Positions 27,992 to 38,872 are shown, counted from the stretch's first letter. The stretch: DNA of 64,000 nt from Leptospira ilyithenensis (GCF_004771005.1 NZ_RQHV01000043.1:269607-333606); one strand, 5' to 3'. The notes: generated by a model from the sequence alone, not told the origin. Numbers and translations: made by a program.

Positions 27992-29185
27992 ATGACCAAA
28001 TCCGTTGCTCATTTTTTAGAATTGGAATCATCTTTCGGTGCTCCCAATTACCTTCCTCTGGATATAATCCTTGAAAGAGGCGAAGGAACATGGGTTTGGG
28101 ACATACTGGGAAACAAATATCTGGATTGCCTTGCCTCCTACTCCGCCTTGAACCAAGGACATTGCCATCCCAAATTAATAAAGGCCGTAGAAGCCCAAGC
28201 TAAAACACTCAGTTTAACGTCAAGAGCTTTCCGTAATACCGAATTACCACTGTTATACGAAATATTACATCGATTTAGCGGAAAAGATATGTTTTTGCTG
28301 ATGAATTCCGGAGCGGAAGCGGTCGAAACAGCGATCAAAATCGCGAGACGTTGGGGTTATCGCTCCAAAGGAGTCGAAAAAGATAAGGCGGAAATCATCG
28401 TTTGCGAAAATAATTTTCACGGTCGCACGACTACACTGATTTCCTTTTCTTCGGAAGAAACTTATAAAAAAGATTTTGGTCCCTTTACCCCGGGATTTAA
28501 AATCATCCCTTTCGGTGATCCTCTTGCTTTGGAAAAAGCAATCACCAAAAACACGGTTGCATTTCTAGTCGAGCCCATCCAAGCGGAAGCAGGTGTTCTT
28601 ATACCGCCCGATTCGTATTTAAAATCGGTCGAATCCATATGCAAAAAGGCAAATATTCTGCTTATCGCGGACGAAATCCAAACTGGGCTAGGTAGAACCG
28701 GAGAAAGGTTTTGTTTTGAAAGGGAATCCGTAAAACCAGATTTGATCACTATAGGAAAGGCCCTTAGCGGAGGTTATTACCCCATATCCGCTGTCCTCGG
28801 TGACAAACACATCCTGGAACTGATGGAACCGGGCAGCCATGGCAGCACATTCGGAGGAAATCCTTTCGGGTGCGCTATCGCAAAACAAGCATTAAATATA
28901 TTATCGGAAGAAGATTTGATCTCCAAATCCAAAGAATTGGGAATTTACGCTTTGGAAAAGTTCAGAAAGATAGACTCTCCTCTGATCAAAGACGTTCGGG
29001 GAATGGGGTTACTGATCGGAATCGAACTGAATGTTTCCGCCCGTTCCATTTGCCTCAAGCTCGCCCGGGAAGGAATCCTGTGCAAAGACACACACGATAC
29101 TGTAATTCGGTTTACTCCTCCTCTTGTCATCACCAAACAAGAGATTGACTTTGCAGTGGAAGGGTTCAGGAAAGTTCTGAAATGA
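27992..29185 (+). CDS. rocD: Ornithine aminotransferase
   Basis: This is a 397-aa class III PLP aminotransferase that moves the delta-amino group of ornithine to 2-oxoglutarate, giving glutamate semialdehyde. Ornithine-type marks include YSALNQGHCHPKL, LTSRAF, FHGRTTTLISFS, the PLP-phosphate and Asp region ADEIQTGLGRTG, and the Schiff-base Lys in ITIGKALSGGYYP. Length is normal for the family. The start at 27992 is the first ATG; no strong Shine-Dalgarno is visible. It converges with the metallophosphoesterase gene, with 4 bases between stops. Confidence 0.9.
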   Translation: MTKSVAHFLELESSFGAPNYLPLDIILERGEGTWVWDILGNKYLDCLASYSALNQGHCHPKLIKAVEAQAKTLSLTSRAFRNTELPLLYEILHRFSGKDMFLLMNSGAEAVETAIKIARRWGYRSKGVEKDKAEIIVCENNFHGRTTTLISFSSEETYKKDFGPFTPGFKIIPFGDPLALEKAITKNTVAFLVEPIQAEAGVLIPPDSYLKSVESICKKANILLIADEIQTGLGRTGERFCFERESVKPDLITIGKALSGGYYPISAVLGDKHILELMEPGSHGSTFGGNPFGCAIAKQALNILSEEDLISKSKELGIYALEKFRKIDSPLIKDVRGMGLLIGIELNVSARSICLKLAREGILCKDTHDTVIRFTPPLVITKQEIDFAVEGFRKVLK

Positions 29186-29189
29186 GATT

Positions 29190-29909
29190 TCAAATCTCTA
29201 TTTGATAAAATTTAGTCCTTCGATCCAAACAATCAATATGTGTGACGGAAGACTTTCCGTCCAAAGATCTCAAAGTTTCTATATCCGGCAGACGGGAATG
29301 ACCTACGATCTGATGGAATCCCGCCAAAAAAGCACCGCTTTCCGAATCGAGATTTTCCATATAGTCGGACCAAAAAATACCGCCGAATCTTTCCCTACCT
29401 CCGCGAATGGGTCCGATTGATGCCAACTCGTTGATAAATCCCTTTTCCCACATAACAGATAATACATCAGCACCGAAATTCGGAATGTTATTTTCTTTTT
29501 GAATCTCTTCTATTATCTTTTGATTGGATTCATACCAACCACGGTTCACTCCCGCATGGGTCCAAAGAAAATTCCCATATTGGTAGGCAATTTGAAACAA
29601 AGAAACCGAATCCTGCAATAGGGACTGCACGGGCTTAGCGTAACTATTTCTATATCCTCCCATAAAAAAGTTGGGAACCTTCGGATATAAATACATCAGA
29701 TCGTGATTTCCCAAAAGCAAAATCACCTTATCTGGGTTTGCCGATTTAAATCGAATGATCTCTTTCAGATTTTGAATGATTTCTTCATCCGAAAGATCGT
29801 ATGAGTCCACATAATCTCCCAAAAATACGATTTTTTCAAAATCAGCCGGATTTATGTTTTTCCAAACTGATCTGCCGTGGATATCGCCTATGGAAATGAT
29901 GTTTGTCAT
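29190..29909 (-). CDS. Calcineurin-like metallophosphoesterase
   Basis: This is a 239-aa protein with the complete metal-binding set of the family: GDIHGR near the N-terminus, GDYVDS near residue 32, LLGNHDLMY near residue 66, THAGVNRGW in the middle and GHSRLPD near the end. It resembles PrpE/Ser-Thr phosphatase-type enzymes more than nucleases. The substrate is unknown. It is followed by unrelated genes with normal gaps, and no operon is evident. Confidence 0.88.
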   Translation of the reverse strand: MTNIISIGDIHGRSVWKNINPADFEKIVFLGDYVDSYDLSDEEIIQNLKEIIRFKSANPDKVILLLGNHDLMYLYPKVPNFFMGGYRNSYAKPVQSLLQDSVSLFQIAYQYGNFLWTHAGVNRGWYESNQKIIEEIQKENNIPNFGADVLSVMWEKGFINELASIGPIRGGRERFGGIFWSDYMENLDSESGAFLAGFHQIVGHSRLPDIETLRSLDGKSSVTHIDCLDRRTKFYQIEI

Positions 29910-29985
29910 GGTATTCGGTTCTAAGGCAACATGCGTAAATCGGTAACACTGTATTCCCGGGAAATCATATGTATAAAGTTAATAA

Positions 29986-30534
29986 TTAATTTTTTTCCGA
30001 TAGCAACATTTTTTCTAAAAGCACCGCAGGATTTGTATCCACGATTAATTTTTCTTTTTGCCTAAAACTTAAAAAACCTTTCAAAACCATTTCATCAATA
30101 AAGCGAAGCAAAGTATCATAGTACCCGTTAGTATTCAAAAAAGCACACGGCTTGTCGTGGTATTCCAATTGGCTCCAGGTAAACGCCTCGACGATTTCTT
30201 CCAAGGTTCCTATGCCGCCCGCCATTGCGATAAAACCGTCCGACAATTCCGCCATTTTCGCTTTTCTTTCATGCATGGTTTCTACTACGATTAATTCCGT
30301 TAGGTGGCTGTGGGCAATTTCCTTTTTTACAAGTTTATGAGGGATGACACCGATCGCTTCTCCGCCCAATCTTAAAACCTCGTCTGCAATTCTGCCCATA
30401 AGACCGCCGCTCCCCCCTCCGTAAACAAGCCCTATGCCTTTTTCAACCATAATCCTTGCTAAACGATCAGAAGCATCTCCGAATCCGGAGTCGGTTCCAA
30501 AATTCGATCCGCAAAATACCGCGATTCTTTTCAT
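29986..30534 (-). CDS. LOG-family (TIGR00730) Rossmann-fold protein
   Basis: This is a 182-aa protein of the lonely-guy type, known as cytokinin riboside 5'-monophosphate phosphoribohydrolase in several bacteria. It begins with IAVFCGSNFG and contains VYGGGSGGLMG. The active-site segment reads MAGGIGTLEEIVEAFTWSQL, where most members have PGGxGTxxE, so Ala replaces the Pro while the GG, T and E residues remain. The enzyme probably cleaves a nucleoside monophosphate. It is 13 bases upstream of the chemoreceptor gene's stop. Confidence 0.88.
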   Translation of the reverse strand: MKRIAVFCGSNFGTDSGFGDASDRLARIMVEKGIGLVYGGGSGGLMGRIADEVLRLGGEAIGVIPHKLVKKEIAHSHLTELIVVETMHERKAKMAELSDGFIAMAGGIGTLEEIVEAFTWSQLEYHDKPCAFLNTNGYYDTLLRFIDEMVLKGFLSFRQKEKLIVDTNPAVLLEKMLLSEKN

Positions 30535-30547
30535 ATACGATTCCCTT

Positions 30548-32635
30548 TCAAATTTTAAAATCAGATGTCATGGATTTGAGTTCGCTTGCCTGTTTATATA
30601 TGATATCCGATACGATTGCAAGCTCGCTGGAATTAGAGGCAATGGATTGAGATTCGGAGGAAATCAATTCGATGCTGCTTGCGATTTGGTTTATGGATAT
30701 CTTCTGTTCATTCGTTGCAGTTTCAATTTGCAAAGATTCATCCGAAACATTTTCTATAATCCTTGCAATGGAATCCACTTCAACTACCTGTAGCCGAATC
30801 AAATTAACCATATCATCTAACTCTTTTTGTATTTGATTAATATCGTCGATTGTCTCCAACAATGCATCGGCAGCATCATTTACATCACTTGACCCCTGAT
30901 CGACCGCACAGTTGGCTGAAGAGATCAGATTGGAAATATCATTTACGCTTGATATGGATTTGTTTGCAAGTTTTCCTATTTCATCCGCAACAACGGAAAA
31001 TCCATGGCCGTGCTCTCCCACTCTCGCCGCCTCAATCGAAGCATTTAAAGACAATAGGTTGGTTTGATCAGCGATATCTTTGATCAGATGTGTAATCGAA
31101 TTGATTTTGGACGCAGTTTCCCGCATTCTCGATAATGACTTGGTAGCTAAGTTGATTTTCTCTTTTCCTTCGAGAGCTTGAGTAGCGCTCAGTTTTGCTA
31201 TTTCACCTAACTCAGATAAACGGGAACTCGTATGTTCGATATCTGTCTGCAGTTGAGAGGAACATAAATTGGCGTGTTGTGAATTTGCAGCTTCCGCAGC
31301 TACCAAAGAAGTTACATGAGTCAAACTTGCAGCTATTTCTTCAATAGCAGCACTCGACTCTTCCGTACTTGCCGCTTGTGACTGCGATGCTTCTGACAAA
31401 TAATGAACGGAACCTTCCATTTCCTTCGATATTTTATCCAAAGAAACGGAAGTAGACCTCATTTTTTTGAAAATATCACCGATATATCCGATGAAGTTTT
31501 CTATGTTTTTTGCAAGACGTCCGATCTCATTATCGGAATGAATTCCGATCGTTACGGTTAGATCCTTGTTATGAACAATCTGCCGCATGCTGGATCCTAT
31601 TGCATTCAACTGCTTTGTGATTGAGGAAATCAACAGGTAAGACATGACACTGCTGATAAAAAGCAACAAAATCAGCAGCATTATATATAAGTTTCTTCTA
31701 TTTTCCAATTCCTCTATTCTTTCACCCAGTCTTGTTTTCCCTACTTCCTGCAGAAAATCGAAAATAAAAAAAATCTGACCTAAAGAATTCGAAGAGAGTT
31801 TAAAAAAATCCTCATACGTAAAATTCGGTTTATCCGATAGGATAAATTCGCGGTTGACTACCCGCAAATAATTTTCTATTTGAGCAAAATTCTCCTTAAG
31901 AGCTGAAATTTTATTCTGCAACTTCGGATCTTCAAAAGAAATTTTTGCAAGTAAGCTATTACTTTCGGAAATACTGGTTTTAGCCAGCCAATAGTTTTCG
32001 ACAAAAAAAGCATGATCATCTTTCGTCATCTTTTGATTAAAGGTAATATTTACTCCCCTCGCTCTCATTCTATTAATAATATTGATTAAAGGAGGAAGAT
32101 GAAGGACAGAGATGTTATAAATGGAGTGCATATTCATTTCATAATCCAAAGTCAGCTTTGCATTATCTTCCACAAATGTCAGGAACAAGTAATTGGTTTC
32201 GAACAATTTTTGGGAAAGCTCGTGGTTGGCTGTGGCTGAGGTCAATACGTTTGTATTTTTCAAAATCAGCCAATCTTTCTCCAATCTGAAACAAAAATCA
32301 TTCGGCTCAAAACTTGTTTCATATTGAGCATTCACCGATTTTATTTTTTTCACTGTTTCATCGATCAAACCGCTCACTTTATTAAATGATTCAATCTTTG
32401 TTTTATCACCGAGTATAATCAGATGACCCAATCCTCTTCTTTCTATAATTAAGTCCAACAATCGACGAATAGGAACCTGGAATTCCAAACCTTTCCTTTC
32501 CAGACGACTTATATCGCTAAATCGTTTCATTTCGTGAAGAAACAAAAAAAACAATATGATCAGAGCTATCGCAAGCGGAAAAACAATTAAAAGCAGCTTT
32601 TGCCAAATTTTCAAATTATCGATAAGATGTTTCAT
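30548..32635 (-). CDS. Methyl-accepting chemotaxis protein
   Basis: This is a 695-aa chemoreceptor. TM1 is at residues about 12-32 and TM2 at about 312-332. The periplasmic sensor between them is helical and begins with [18 protein letters not shown], reminiscent of nitrate/NIT-type sensors. A HAMP segment follows. The cytoplasmic signalling domain has the conserved hairpin tip in [31 protein letters not shown] written here as separate parts ([33 protein letters not shown]). A GGAG Shine-Dalgarno precedes the ATG at 32635. The ligand is unknown; CheX in this window may act in the same pathway. Confidence 0.93.
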   Translation of the reverse strand: MKHLIDNLKIWQKLLLIVFPLAIALIILFFLFLHEMKRFSDISRLERKGLEFQVPIRRLLDLIIERRGLGHLIILGDKTKIESFNKVSGLIDETVKKIKSVNAQYETSFEPNDFCFRLEKDWLILKNTNVLTSATANHELSQKLFETNYLFLTFVEDNAKLTLDYEMNMHSIYNISVLHLPPLINIINRMRARGVNITFNQKMTKDDHAFFVENYWLAKTSISESNSLLAKISFEDPKLQNKISALKENFAQIENYLRVVNREFILSDKPNFTYEDFFKLSSNSLGQIFFIFDFLQEVGKTRLGERIEELENRRNLYIMLLILLLFISSVMSYLLISSITKQLNAIGSSMRQIVHNKDLTVTIGIHSDNEIGRLAKNIENFIGYIGDIFKKMRSTSVSLDKISKEMEGSVHYLSEASQSQAASTEESSAAIEEIAASLTHVTSLVAAEAANSQHANLCSSQLQTDIEHTSSRLSELGEIAKLSATQALEGKEKINLATKSLSRMRETASKINSITHLIKDIADQTNLLSLNASIEAARVGEHGHGFSVVADEIGKLANKSISSVNDISNLISSANCAVDQGSSDVNDAADALLETIDDINQIQKELDDMVNLIRLQVVEVDSIARIIENVSDESLQIETATNEQKISINQIASSIELISSESQSIASNSSELAIVSDIIYKQASELKSMTSDFKI

Positions 32636-32816
32636 AATATAATATCTCCTTTTACTACATGATCTGTCATTTAATCGTATTTAATGACGTTGATAACTTT
32701 AATTTTCGAATACTGCGTGTTTTTTCTCCAAACCATACCATTAGAATAGAAACAGTTTTGTCAAATGTGTAAAATCACTCGTCCCAATCTTTATTTTATG
32801 TTACCCACATAACAAA

Positions 32817-32840
32817 TAATCATATATAGATATATGATTA
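32817..32840. promoter_or_regulatory. AT-rich perfect palindrome in the receptor/PotD-like gap
   Basis: Eleven-base arms TAATCATATAT and ATATATGATTA flank AG. It lies in a 399-base gap (32636-33034) that otherwise holds only AT-rich sequence and no recognisable gene. It is about 180 bases upstream of the chemoreceptor start, so an operator is possible; a cruciform-prone AT tract is the alternative. Confidence 0.3.
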
Positions 32841-33034
32841 TTATATAACATGCAAATGTTAAGACATTATATTTGTTAAGCTGTATCTGAAGTTAATGCC
32901 AAAAGACATTCTGCCAACACCTGCCCATTGCGAATAAATGTTTACTCATCCATATGATGATTTTGGTTCTTTGTTAACATTATTTCGAGGAAATTTACAA
33001 TCAATGGCAGATAAGGATAGCGGTATGTTTCTAG

Positions 33035-34198
33035 CTACCTGCTTCCTATAATGGAGATAAAATCTTCCGCCCATTTTTTATAAGGAACACATTTCCTTCC
33101 GCCGGAACAATTTGTTACGGGAGTACGCCAAAAAGAAATCTTTTCAAAATTATTGAAACCATTGACAGAACAGCCACTTTCACCTAACAAAGGATTTCCT
33201 TTACAAGCGGTGGGAACGGAAGGAACAGACCCGAACCAGGAAGCCAAGTCCCCTTGCAATTTCAAGCTGATGGAATGTTCCAACCATTTATAAGCACAGT
33301 TTACATGTTTCGAATCTATATGAAGCATCGTTGTGTCCGCCCAACCGGTTGCACCTTCTACTGGTACCACGGAACCTACCGGTTGTTTTTCACCGACGAG
33401 CATATTGACTTGAAAAGGCCAAGTGGAAGAAGCAATAAGATTTCCCTTTTTGAAATCGTCCACTTGCACCATGGCATCATGCCAATATTTAGGAACAAGT
33501 TGCCTTTGTTTTTTCAATAATTCAATGACTGCATCGTATTGTTTTTCATCCAGTTCATAAGGATCGCTGATTCCTAGTTCGGGTTTTGTATGTTTAAGAA
33601 AAAGTGCCGCATCCGCAATATAAATCGGACCGTCAAATGCCTGTATTCTGTTCTTGTTGGATTTGCCATCGGGGAGTTTTTGTTCCTCAAATACCACAGT
33701 CCAACTGGAAGGAGCCTTTTTGAAAATTTTCGTATTGTACATAAGAACATTGGGTCCCCACTGATAGGGAATTCCGTAATGTTTTCCTTCCACTGTATGC
33801 CAGGCCGCATTTTGCAAACGGGAGTCTACTGATTTCCAACTGGGAACCAAATCGATATTGATCTCCTGAACTTTTCCACTTGCCACCAAACGAAGAGAAG
33901 CGTCTCCCGAAGCCGTAACCAAGTCGTAACCGCCTTCAATCATTAACGCGATCATTTCATCCGAAGTCGCGGCGGTTTTAACATTCAACTTACATCCGGT
34001 TTCTTTTTCAAAACCGGTAACCCAATCGTAAGATTTGTCGGTTTCTCCCCTTTCGATATAACCGGGCCAGGCAATGATGGAAACCTCTCCTTCCAAAGGT
34101 CCGATTTCAATCAATCTGGATTCTTTTTTCCCACAAGCAGCCGTTAGGCTAAAAGCTAAAACCGCGATGGAAGATATGATAATATAATTTCCTTTCAT
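33035..34198 (-). CDS. PotD-like extracellular solute-binding lipoprotein
   Basis: This 387-aa protein has a signal peptide ending in SLTAAC, with Cys22 as the probable lipidated residue. The mature part resembles spermidine/putrescine-binding proteins (ABC family 1): VSIIAWPGYIERG near residue 38, LVTASGDASLRLVASGKVQ, YGIPYQWGPNVLMYNT, and WADTTMLH. The periplasmic protein would hand a polyamine-like or amino-acid-like ligand to an ABC permease, but none is encoded nearby. It is divergent from gabD across 126 bases. Ligand identity is inferred from the family only. Confidence 0.8.
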   Translation of the reverse strand: MKGNYIIISSIAVLAFSLTAACGKKESRLIEIGPLEGEVSIIAWPGYIERGETDKSYDWVTGFEKETGCKLNVKTAATSDEMIALMIEGGYDLVTASGDASLRLVASGKVQEINIDLVPSWKSVDSRLQNAAWHTVEGKHYGIPYQWGPNVLMYNTKIFKKAPSSWTVVFEEQKLPDGKSNKNRIQAFDGPIYIADAALFLKHTKPELGISDPYELDEKQYDAVIELLKKQRQLVPKYWHDAMVQVDDFKKGNLIASSTWPFQVNMLVGEKQPVGSVVPVEGATGWADTTMLHIDSKHVNCAYKWLEHSISLKLQGDLASWFGSVPSVPTACKGNPLLGESGCSVNGFNNFEKISFWRTPVTNCSGGRKCVPYKKWAEDFISIIGSR

Positions 34199-34324
34199 GC
34201 CCTTTCTCTCCTAATGGTTCATTCTATTTTTATATGGAAACTAATCTAAGGCAAAGTATCCTTATTCCAAGCCTTTTAAAAAAAAGCTGTGAATTTTCCA
34301 TGAAAAGGATAACAATCAACCTTT

Positions 34325-35782
34325 ATGAAATCCATCCGAGATAAATCTCTTTTTCAAGACAGAAATTACATTGGAGGCGACTGGGTACATTCGGACTCGA
34401 AAGAAACCCTAACCGTAAACAATCCTGCCTCCCTTGAAATCTTAGGCACAATTCCCAAATCGGGAAAGAGGGAAACCGATCGTGCCATCCAAGCGGCAAA
34501 AAATACATTCCCTTCCTGGAGAAAAAAAACCGCAAAAGAAAGATCCGATATTTTACATAGATGGTTCCTGCTCATTCTGGAAAACAAAGAGGATCTGGCG
34601 AGGATCATGACTCTGGAACAAGGGAAACCGATTGCTGAAGCCAGAGCAGAGATTGTTTACTCTGCTTCTTATCTCGAATGGTTTTCGGAAGAAGCAAAAC
34701 GTTCCTACGGAGATATCATTCCCTCTCACAGAACCGATACCCGGATCTTTGTTTTAAAAGAACCGATCGGTGTCGTAGGCACAATCACTCCTTGGAATTT
34801 TCCTACTGCGATGCTTGCGCGAAAAATCGCTCCTGCACTTGCCGCAGGCAACACGGTAGTATCCAAACCTTCGGAATTAACACCTTACTCTGCTTTGGCG
34901 CTCGCAATCCTCGGTGAAAGAGCGGGGATTCCTAAAGGAGTTTGGAATTTGGTAACGGGAGACCCGGTTGCCATCGGAGAGTCCCTATTGCATAGCAAAG
35001 ATGTCCGTAAACTCAGTTTCACAGGCTCCACAAAGACAGGAATGTATCTGATGGAAAAATCGGCATCTACCTTGAAAAAGCTCTCACTTGAGTTAGGTGG
35101 TAATGCTCCATTCATAGTATTTTCAGATGCCGATATGGACGAAGCCATAAAAGGCGCCATAGCATCCAAATACCGAAATACGGGACAAACCTGCGTATGC
35201 GTGAACCGTTTCCTGGTTCAAGATTCGATTGCGGAAGAATTTGCCGCCAGACTTTCCCAAGAAGCTTCTAAATTAAAAGTCGGATCCGGTTTGGAGCCTG
35301 GTGCGGAACAAGGTCCGTTGATCAATGATGCCGCATTGAAAAAAGTGGAATCTCATGTGCAAGACGCTGTTTCCAAAGGCGCAAAAGTCCTTACGGGAGG
35401 CAAAAAACACGCGCTTGGCGGAAATTTCTACGAACCGACTGTTTTATTTCCTATCAGCAAAGATGCGTTAGCTTTTAAAGAGGAGACATTCGGCCCGGTA
35501 TCTTCCATTATGACATTTTCTTCCGAAGAAGACGCAATCGCAAAAGCGAATGATACCGAATTCGGACTCGCTTCCTATGTTTATACGAAAGACATTGCCC
35601 GTATCTTCCGCGTTACGGAAAATCTGGAATACGGAATGGTGGGAGTCAACGAAGGAGTCATCTCCTCGGAACAAGTTCCTTTCGGAGGAGTGAAATTTTC
35701 AGGAATGGGAAGGGAAGGTTCCAAGTACGGGATGGATGATTATACGATAACAAAATACGTCTGTTTGGGTGGAATTAGATAA
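34325..35782 (+). CDS. gabD: Succinate-semialdehyde dehydrogenase
   Basis: This is a 485-aa NAD(P)-dependent aldehyde dehydrogenase of the GabD group, oxidising succinate semialdehyde to succinate in the GABA/putrescine route. It shows the [16 protein letters not shown] cofactor region, [14 protein letters not shown] with the general-base Glu, and the catalytic Cys in [22 protein letters not shown] and the final [15 protein letters not shown] segment are GabD-like. The context of an ornithine aminotransferase and a PotD-like protein nearby suits amine catabolism, but related aldehydes cannot be excluded. Confidence 0.87.
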   Translation: MKSIRDKSLFQDRNYIGGDWVHSDSKETLTVNNPASLEILGTIPKSGKRETDRAIQAAKNTFPSWRKKTAKERSDILHRWFLLILENKEDLARIMTLEQGKPIAEARAEIVYSASYLEWFSEEAKRSYGDIIPSHRTDTRIFVLKEPIGVVGTITPWNFPTAMLARKIAPALAAGNTVVSKPSELTPYSALALAILGERAGIPKGVWNLVTGDPVAIGESLLHSKDVRKLSFTGSTKTGMYLMEKSASTLKKLSLELGGNAPFIVFSDADMDEAIKGAIASKYRNTGQTCVCVNRFLVQDSIAEEFAARLSQEASKLKVGSGLEPGAEQGPLINDAALKKVESHVQDAVSKGAKVLTGGKKHALGGNFYEPTVLFPISKDALAFKEETFGPVSSIMTFSSEEDAIAKANDTEFGLASYVYTKDIARIFRVTENLEYGMVGVNEGVISSEQVPFGGVKFSGMGREGSKYGMDDYTITKYVCLGGIR

Positions 35783-35866
35783 GATCGTAAATATTATGTG
35801 ACCTCGTACTGGTGTTCTTTGCGCGGATGAATTTCAATTTTAAAACCAGCGAGACCCAAAGCAGTT

Positions 35867-36391
35867 CTAGAATTTATTCAGTTCGTTCAGAACTTCTTCC
35901 AATCCACCTAATACAAGTTTACCGCCTGACTGTAAAATGGAAAACTCCAACATCAGATTGATTGCATTTCCGAAGTCTTCATTGAGTAGATAACCATTTT
36001 CATCCATCCTATAACCGGAATCATGTTTTGTCGTAGAAATGAGCTCCGCCGTAATTTGATGCAAGGGAACCAAACTGTTTCTATATCCCCAGATCTTTTT
36101 TCCTAACGAAAATCCATAACCGATTTCAAATGCGGTTCCGTCATCCGTGCAAGCGCCTCGGAAAAAATTGCAATTGGCAATGATGATATCCGACTTGCGG
36201 ATCAATTCGCAATTCACTTCAAAGATTTTTTCTGCCATAGAACGATCTCTTTCGATTCCGGAAGGAAGCTCTCCGTCCAATGGAGTGAATGTTATGTAAC
36301 CTTTCGATTCGCACAACCGTTTGTGGCTTTGCAAAACTTCGAAACCATTCGGCAAAAATACTTCGGGTCCTGCGAGATAGATGGAAGGCAT
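35867..36391 (-). CDS. Nucleoside 2-deoxyribosyltransferase
   Basis: This is a 174-aa protein that swaps bases on deoxyribonucleosides in purine/pyrimidine salvage. It shows the IYLAGPEVFLP start, SDIIIANCNFFRGACTDDGT with the DDGT substrate loop, and the catalytic Glu in TAFEIGYGFSLGKKIWGY. Length and domain cover are normal. It is divergent from katG, with 235 bases between them that carry the PerR-like boxes close to katG. Confidence 0.9.
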   Translation of the reverse strand: MPSIYLAGPEVFLPNGFEVLQSHKRLCESKGYITFTPLDGELPSGIERDRSMAEKIFEVNCELIRKSDIIIANCNFFRGACTDDGTAFEIGYGFSLGKKIWGYRNSLVPLHQITAELISTTKHDSGYRMDENGYLLNEDFGNAINLMLEFSILQSGGKLVLGGLEEVLNELNKF

Positions 36392-36555
36392 ATTGAATCA
36401 GGAGAAAGGGAATGAATGAAAGGAAAAGAAAATTTTAGAGTAACAAGACTAAACACTCCCTCTGCATTTCCGTGCTGGTGGAATAAGGAATCCGATTCAA
36501 TTTTTTTCCTTTCCCGTTGATAAAATTCACTTTTTCTCTTTCCAAAAATTTAAAT

Positions 36556-36570
36556 TTAGACTAATTCTAA
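36556..36570 (+). promoter_or_regulatory. PerR-box-like palindrome 1 upstream of katG
   Basis: TTAGACTAATTCTAA is a 7-1-7 inverted repeat with one mismatch. It fits the PerR box pattern TTATAATnATTATAA with G/C at the fourth and twelfth positions. Its centre is 36 bases upstream of box 2. Peroxide-sensing PerR repressors are known in Leptospira. Confidence 0.5.
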
Positions 36571-36578
36571 AAAATAGC

Positions 36579-36607
36579 TTGATTTCTATTGCTAGAATGA
36601 TTCTAAA
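36579..36607 (+). promoter_or_regulatory. katG promoter overlapped by PerR-box-like palindrome 2
   Basis: CTAGAATGATTCTAA (36592-36606) is a 7-1-7 palindrome with only the outermost pair mismatched. A possible -35 TTGATT (36579-36584) and -10 TCTAAA (36602-36607) are 17 bases apart, so the box covers the -10. A repressor bound here would block transcription. The -10 is weak (4 of 6), so the promoter call is tentative. Confidence 0.5.
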
Positions 36608-36638
36608 TTTAAGTTAAATCTAGAAAATGAAGGTCAAT

Positions 36639-38870
36639 ATGAGAACAACACACACTTCTGCCATTGCCATTTTGGTGCTTGCCCTGAGCCAACTGGGAGC
36701 TGCGGACACTAAAGAATCTTCGAGTTCGATGGAGCGCCAAAACATATCCAATCAGTTTTGGTGGCCAGAACGACTTGATTTGGCACCACTTCGCCAACAT
36801 GCTTCGGAATCCAACCCCATGGGGAGACAATTCAACTACGCCAAAGAATTCAAAGACCTGGACATCCAGGCAATCAAGGAAGAGATCAAAACTCTGATGA
36901 AAACCTCCCAAGATTGGTGGCCATCTGATTACGGGCATTACGGGCCGTTTTTCATCCGGATGGCATGGCACAGTGCGGGAACCTACCGAATCAATGACGG
37001 ACGTGGAGGAGCTGGTGGTGGACAACAAAGATTTGAACCACTCAATAGCTGGCCGGACAATGCAAACCTAGACAAAGCAAGACGCCTACTTTGGCCGATT
37101 AAAAAGAAATATGGAAAAAAAATATCCTGGGCCGACCTAATGGTTCTCACCGGAAACGTAGCTCTCGAATCCATGGGATTCAAAACTTATGGTTTTGCCG
37201 GTGGAAGGACTGATGATTGGGAAGCTGACCTCGTATATTGGGGACCGGAAAAAAAATGGCTAGCCGACGAAAGATACGAAGGTGAAAGGAAACTTAAAAA
37301 GCCGCTTGGTGCCGTTCAGATGGGACTTATTTATGTAAACCCGGAAGGTCCGAATGGAAACCCGGACCCACTAGCGGCCGCTAAAGACATCAGAGAAACA
37401 TTCGGCCGTATGGCGATGAATGATGAAGAAACAGTCGCCCTGATTGCCGGTGGTCATACGTTTGGTAAGGCTCATGGAAAAGCAGACCCATCCAAACACG
37501 TGGGAAAAGAACCTGCGGCAGCCGGACTCGAAGAACAAGGGTTTGGTTGGAAAAATAATCTTAAAAAAGGAAATGCGGAAGATACCATTACCAGTGGATT
37601 GGAAGGAGCATGGACGGCAAATCCAACCAAATGGACAACTCAATATCTAAACAACCTATTTGGTTTCGAGTGGGTGCAAACCAAAAGTCCGGCTGGTGCC
37701 ATCCAATGGATACCGAAAGACGGTGCCGGTGTCAATATGGTTCCGGATGCACATGACAAAACACTCCGCCACGCACCCATCATGTTCACCACGGACTTGG
37801 CTTTAAAATTTGATCCAAGTTATAAAGTAATCGCAAAAAAATTCCAAGAGAATCCAAAAGAGTTCGAACTCGCATTTGCAAAGGCTTGGTTTAAACTCAC
37901 CCACAGAGATATGGGACCACTCTCCCGTTATATCTCTAAAGATTTACCAAAAGAACCTCTCATTTGGCAAGATCCACTACCTACCGTAAATCAAAAGTTA
38001 GTTGGTTCTAAAGAAATAGAGACTTTAAAAGGAAAAATTCTAAAATCAGGACTCACCGTTCCGGAGTTAGTAAGGACTGCTTGGGCCTCTGCTGCAAGTT
38101 TCAGAAGTACTGATATGAGAGGCGGAGCAAACGGAGCAAGAATTCGATTGGCGCCTCAGAAAAATTGGCCGGTGAATGATCCGGAAGAACTTTCAAATAC
38201 ATTGAAAAAATTGGAGCAAATCCAATCCGAATTCAATGAATCTGGAAATAAAATCTCACTTGCCGACTTAATCGTACTCGGTGGAAATACAGCGATCGAA
38301 GAAGCCGCAAAAAAAGCTGGCGTCGAAACAAAGGTACCTTTTACTCCCGGTAGAACCGATGCCACCGTTGAACAAACGGATGCGTATTCCTTTTCTGTTC
38401 TGGAACCGAAAGCAGACGCATTTCGTAACTACTATGGTGTAGACAACTCACTCTCTCCGACAGAGATGTTAGTCGATCGCTCCAATATGTTGTCCCTAAC
38501 CATTCCTGAAATGACAGTGCTTTTAGGAGGGATGAGATCCCTTGATGCCAATTCAGGAAAATCCAAACATGGGATTTTGACAAATCGTCCGGGAGTTCTT
38601 ACCAACGATTTTTTTGTCAATTTACTCGACATGTCTACAAAATGGCAAAAGTCTTCTCAAACAGAAGGTGTTTACGAAGGTTTAGACCGCAAAACTGGTG
38701 CTAAAAGATGGACCGCTACTTCCGTGGATCTAATTCTTGGTTCTCATTCGGAATTGCGTGCTGTCGCAGAAATTTATGCGGCTGATGACGGTAAAGACAA
38801 GTTTGTTAAGGACTTTGTTGCTACTTGGAACAAAGTGATGATGTTAGACAGGTTTGATGTAAAGAAGTAA
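36639..38870 (+). CDS. katG: Exported catalase-peroxidase KatG
   Basis: This is a bifunctional haem catalase-peroxidase that removes hydrogen peroxide. I choose the ATG at 36639 over the one at 36627 because GAAGG lies five bases before it and the product then begins with a clean signal peptide ([20 protein letters not shown]). From this start the protein is 743 aa. The distal triad is Arg107, Trp110 and His111 in [11 protein letters not shown]. The proximal His is in [10 protein letters not shown], and the Tyr of the Met-Tyr-Trp adduct is in [12 protein letters not shown]. Both the active N-terminal and the structural C-terminal peroxidase halves are complete. Periplasmic location is inferred from the signal peptide. 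The HiPIP gene follows after 2 bases. Confidence 0.95.
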   Translation: MRTTHTSAIAILVLALSQLGAADTKESSSSMERQNISNQFWWPERLDLAPLRQHASESNPMGRQFNYAKEFKDLDIQAIKEEIKTLMKTSQDWWPSDYGHYGPFFIRMAWHSAGTYRINDGRGGAGGGQQRFEPLNSWPDNANLDKARRLLWPIKKKYGKKISWADLMVLTGNVALESMGFKTYGFAGGRTDDWEADLVYWGPEKKWLADERYEGERKLKKPLGAVQMGLIYVNPEGPNGNPDPLAAAKDIRETFGRMAMNDEETVALIAGGHTFGKAHGKADPSKHVGKEPAAAGLEEQGFGWKNNLKKGNAEDTITSGLEGAWTANPTKWTTQYLNNLFGFEWVQTKSPAGAIQWIPKDGAGVNMVPDAHDKTLRHAPIMFTTDLALKFDPSYKVIAKKFQENPKEFELAFAKAWFKLTHRDMGPLSRYISKDLPKEPLIWQDPLPTVNQKLVGSKEIETLKGKILKSGLTVPELVRTAWASAASFRSTDMRGGANGARIRLAPQKNWPVNDPEELSNTLKKLEQIQSEFNESGNKISLADLIVLGGNTAIEEAAKKAGVETKVPFTPGRTDATVEQTDAYSFSVLEPKADAFRNYYGVDNSLSPTEMLVDRSNMLSLTIPEMTVLLGGMRSLDANSGKSKHGILTNRPGVLTNDFFVNLLDMSTKWQKSSQTEGVYEGLDRKTGAKRWTATSVDLILGSHSELRAVAEIYAADDGKDKFVKDFVATWNKVMMLDRFDVKK

Positions 38871-38872
38871 AA

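Noticed and set aside
36609..37028. 139-aa minus-strand open frame over katG start
   Set aside because: Antisense shadow of katG and its leader; no domain.
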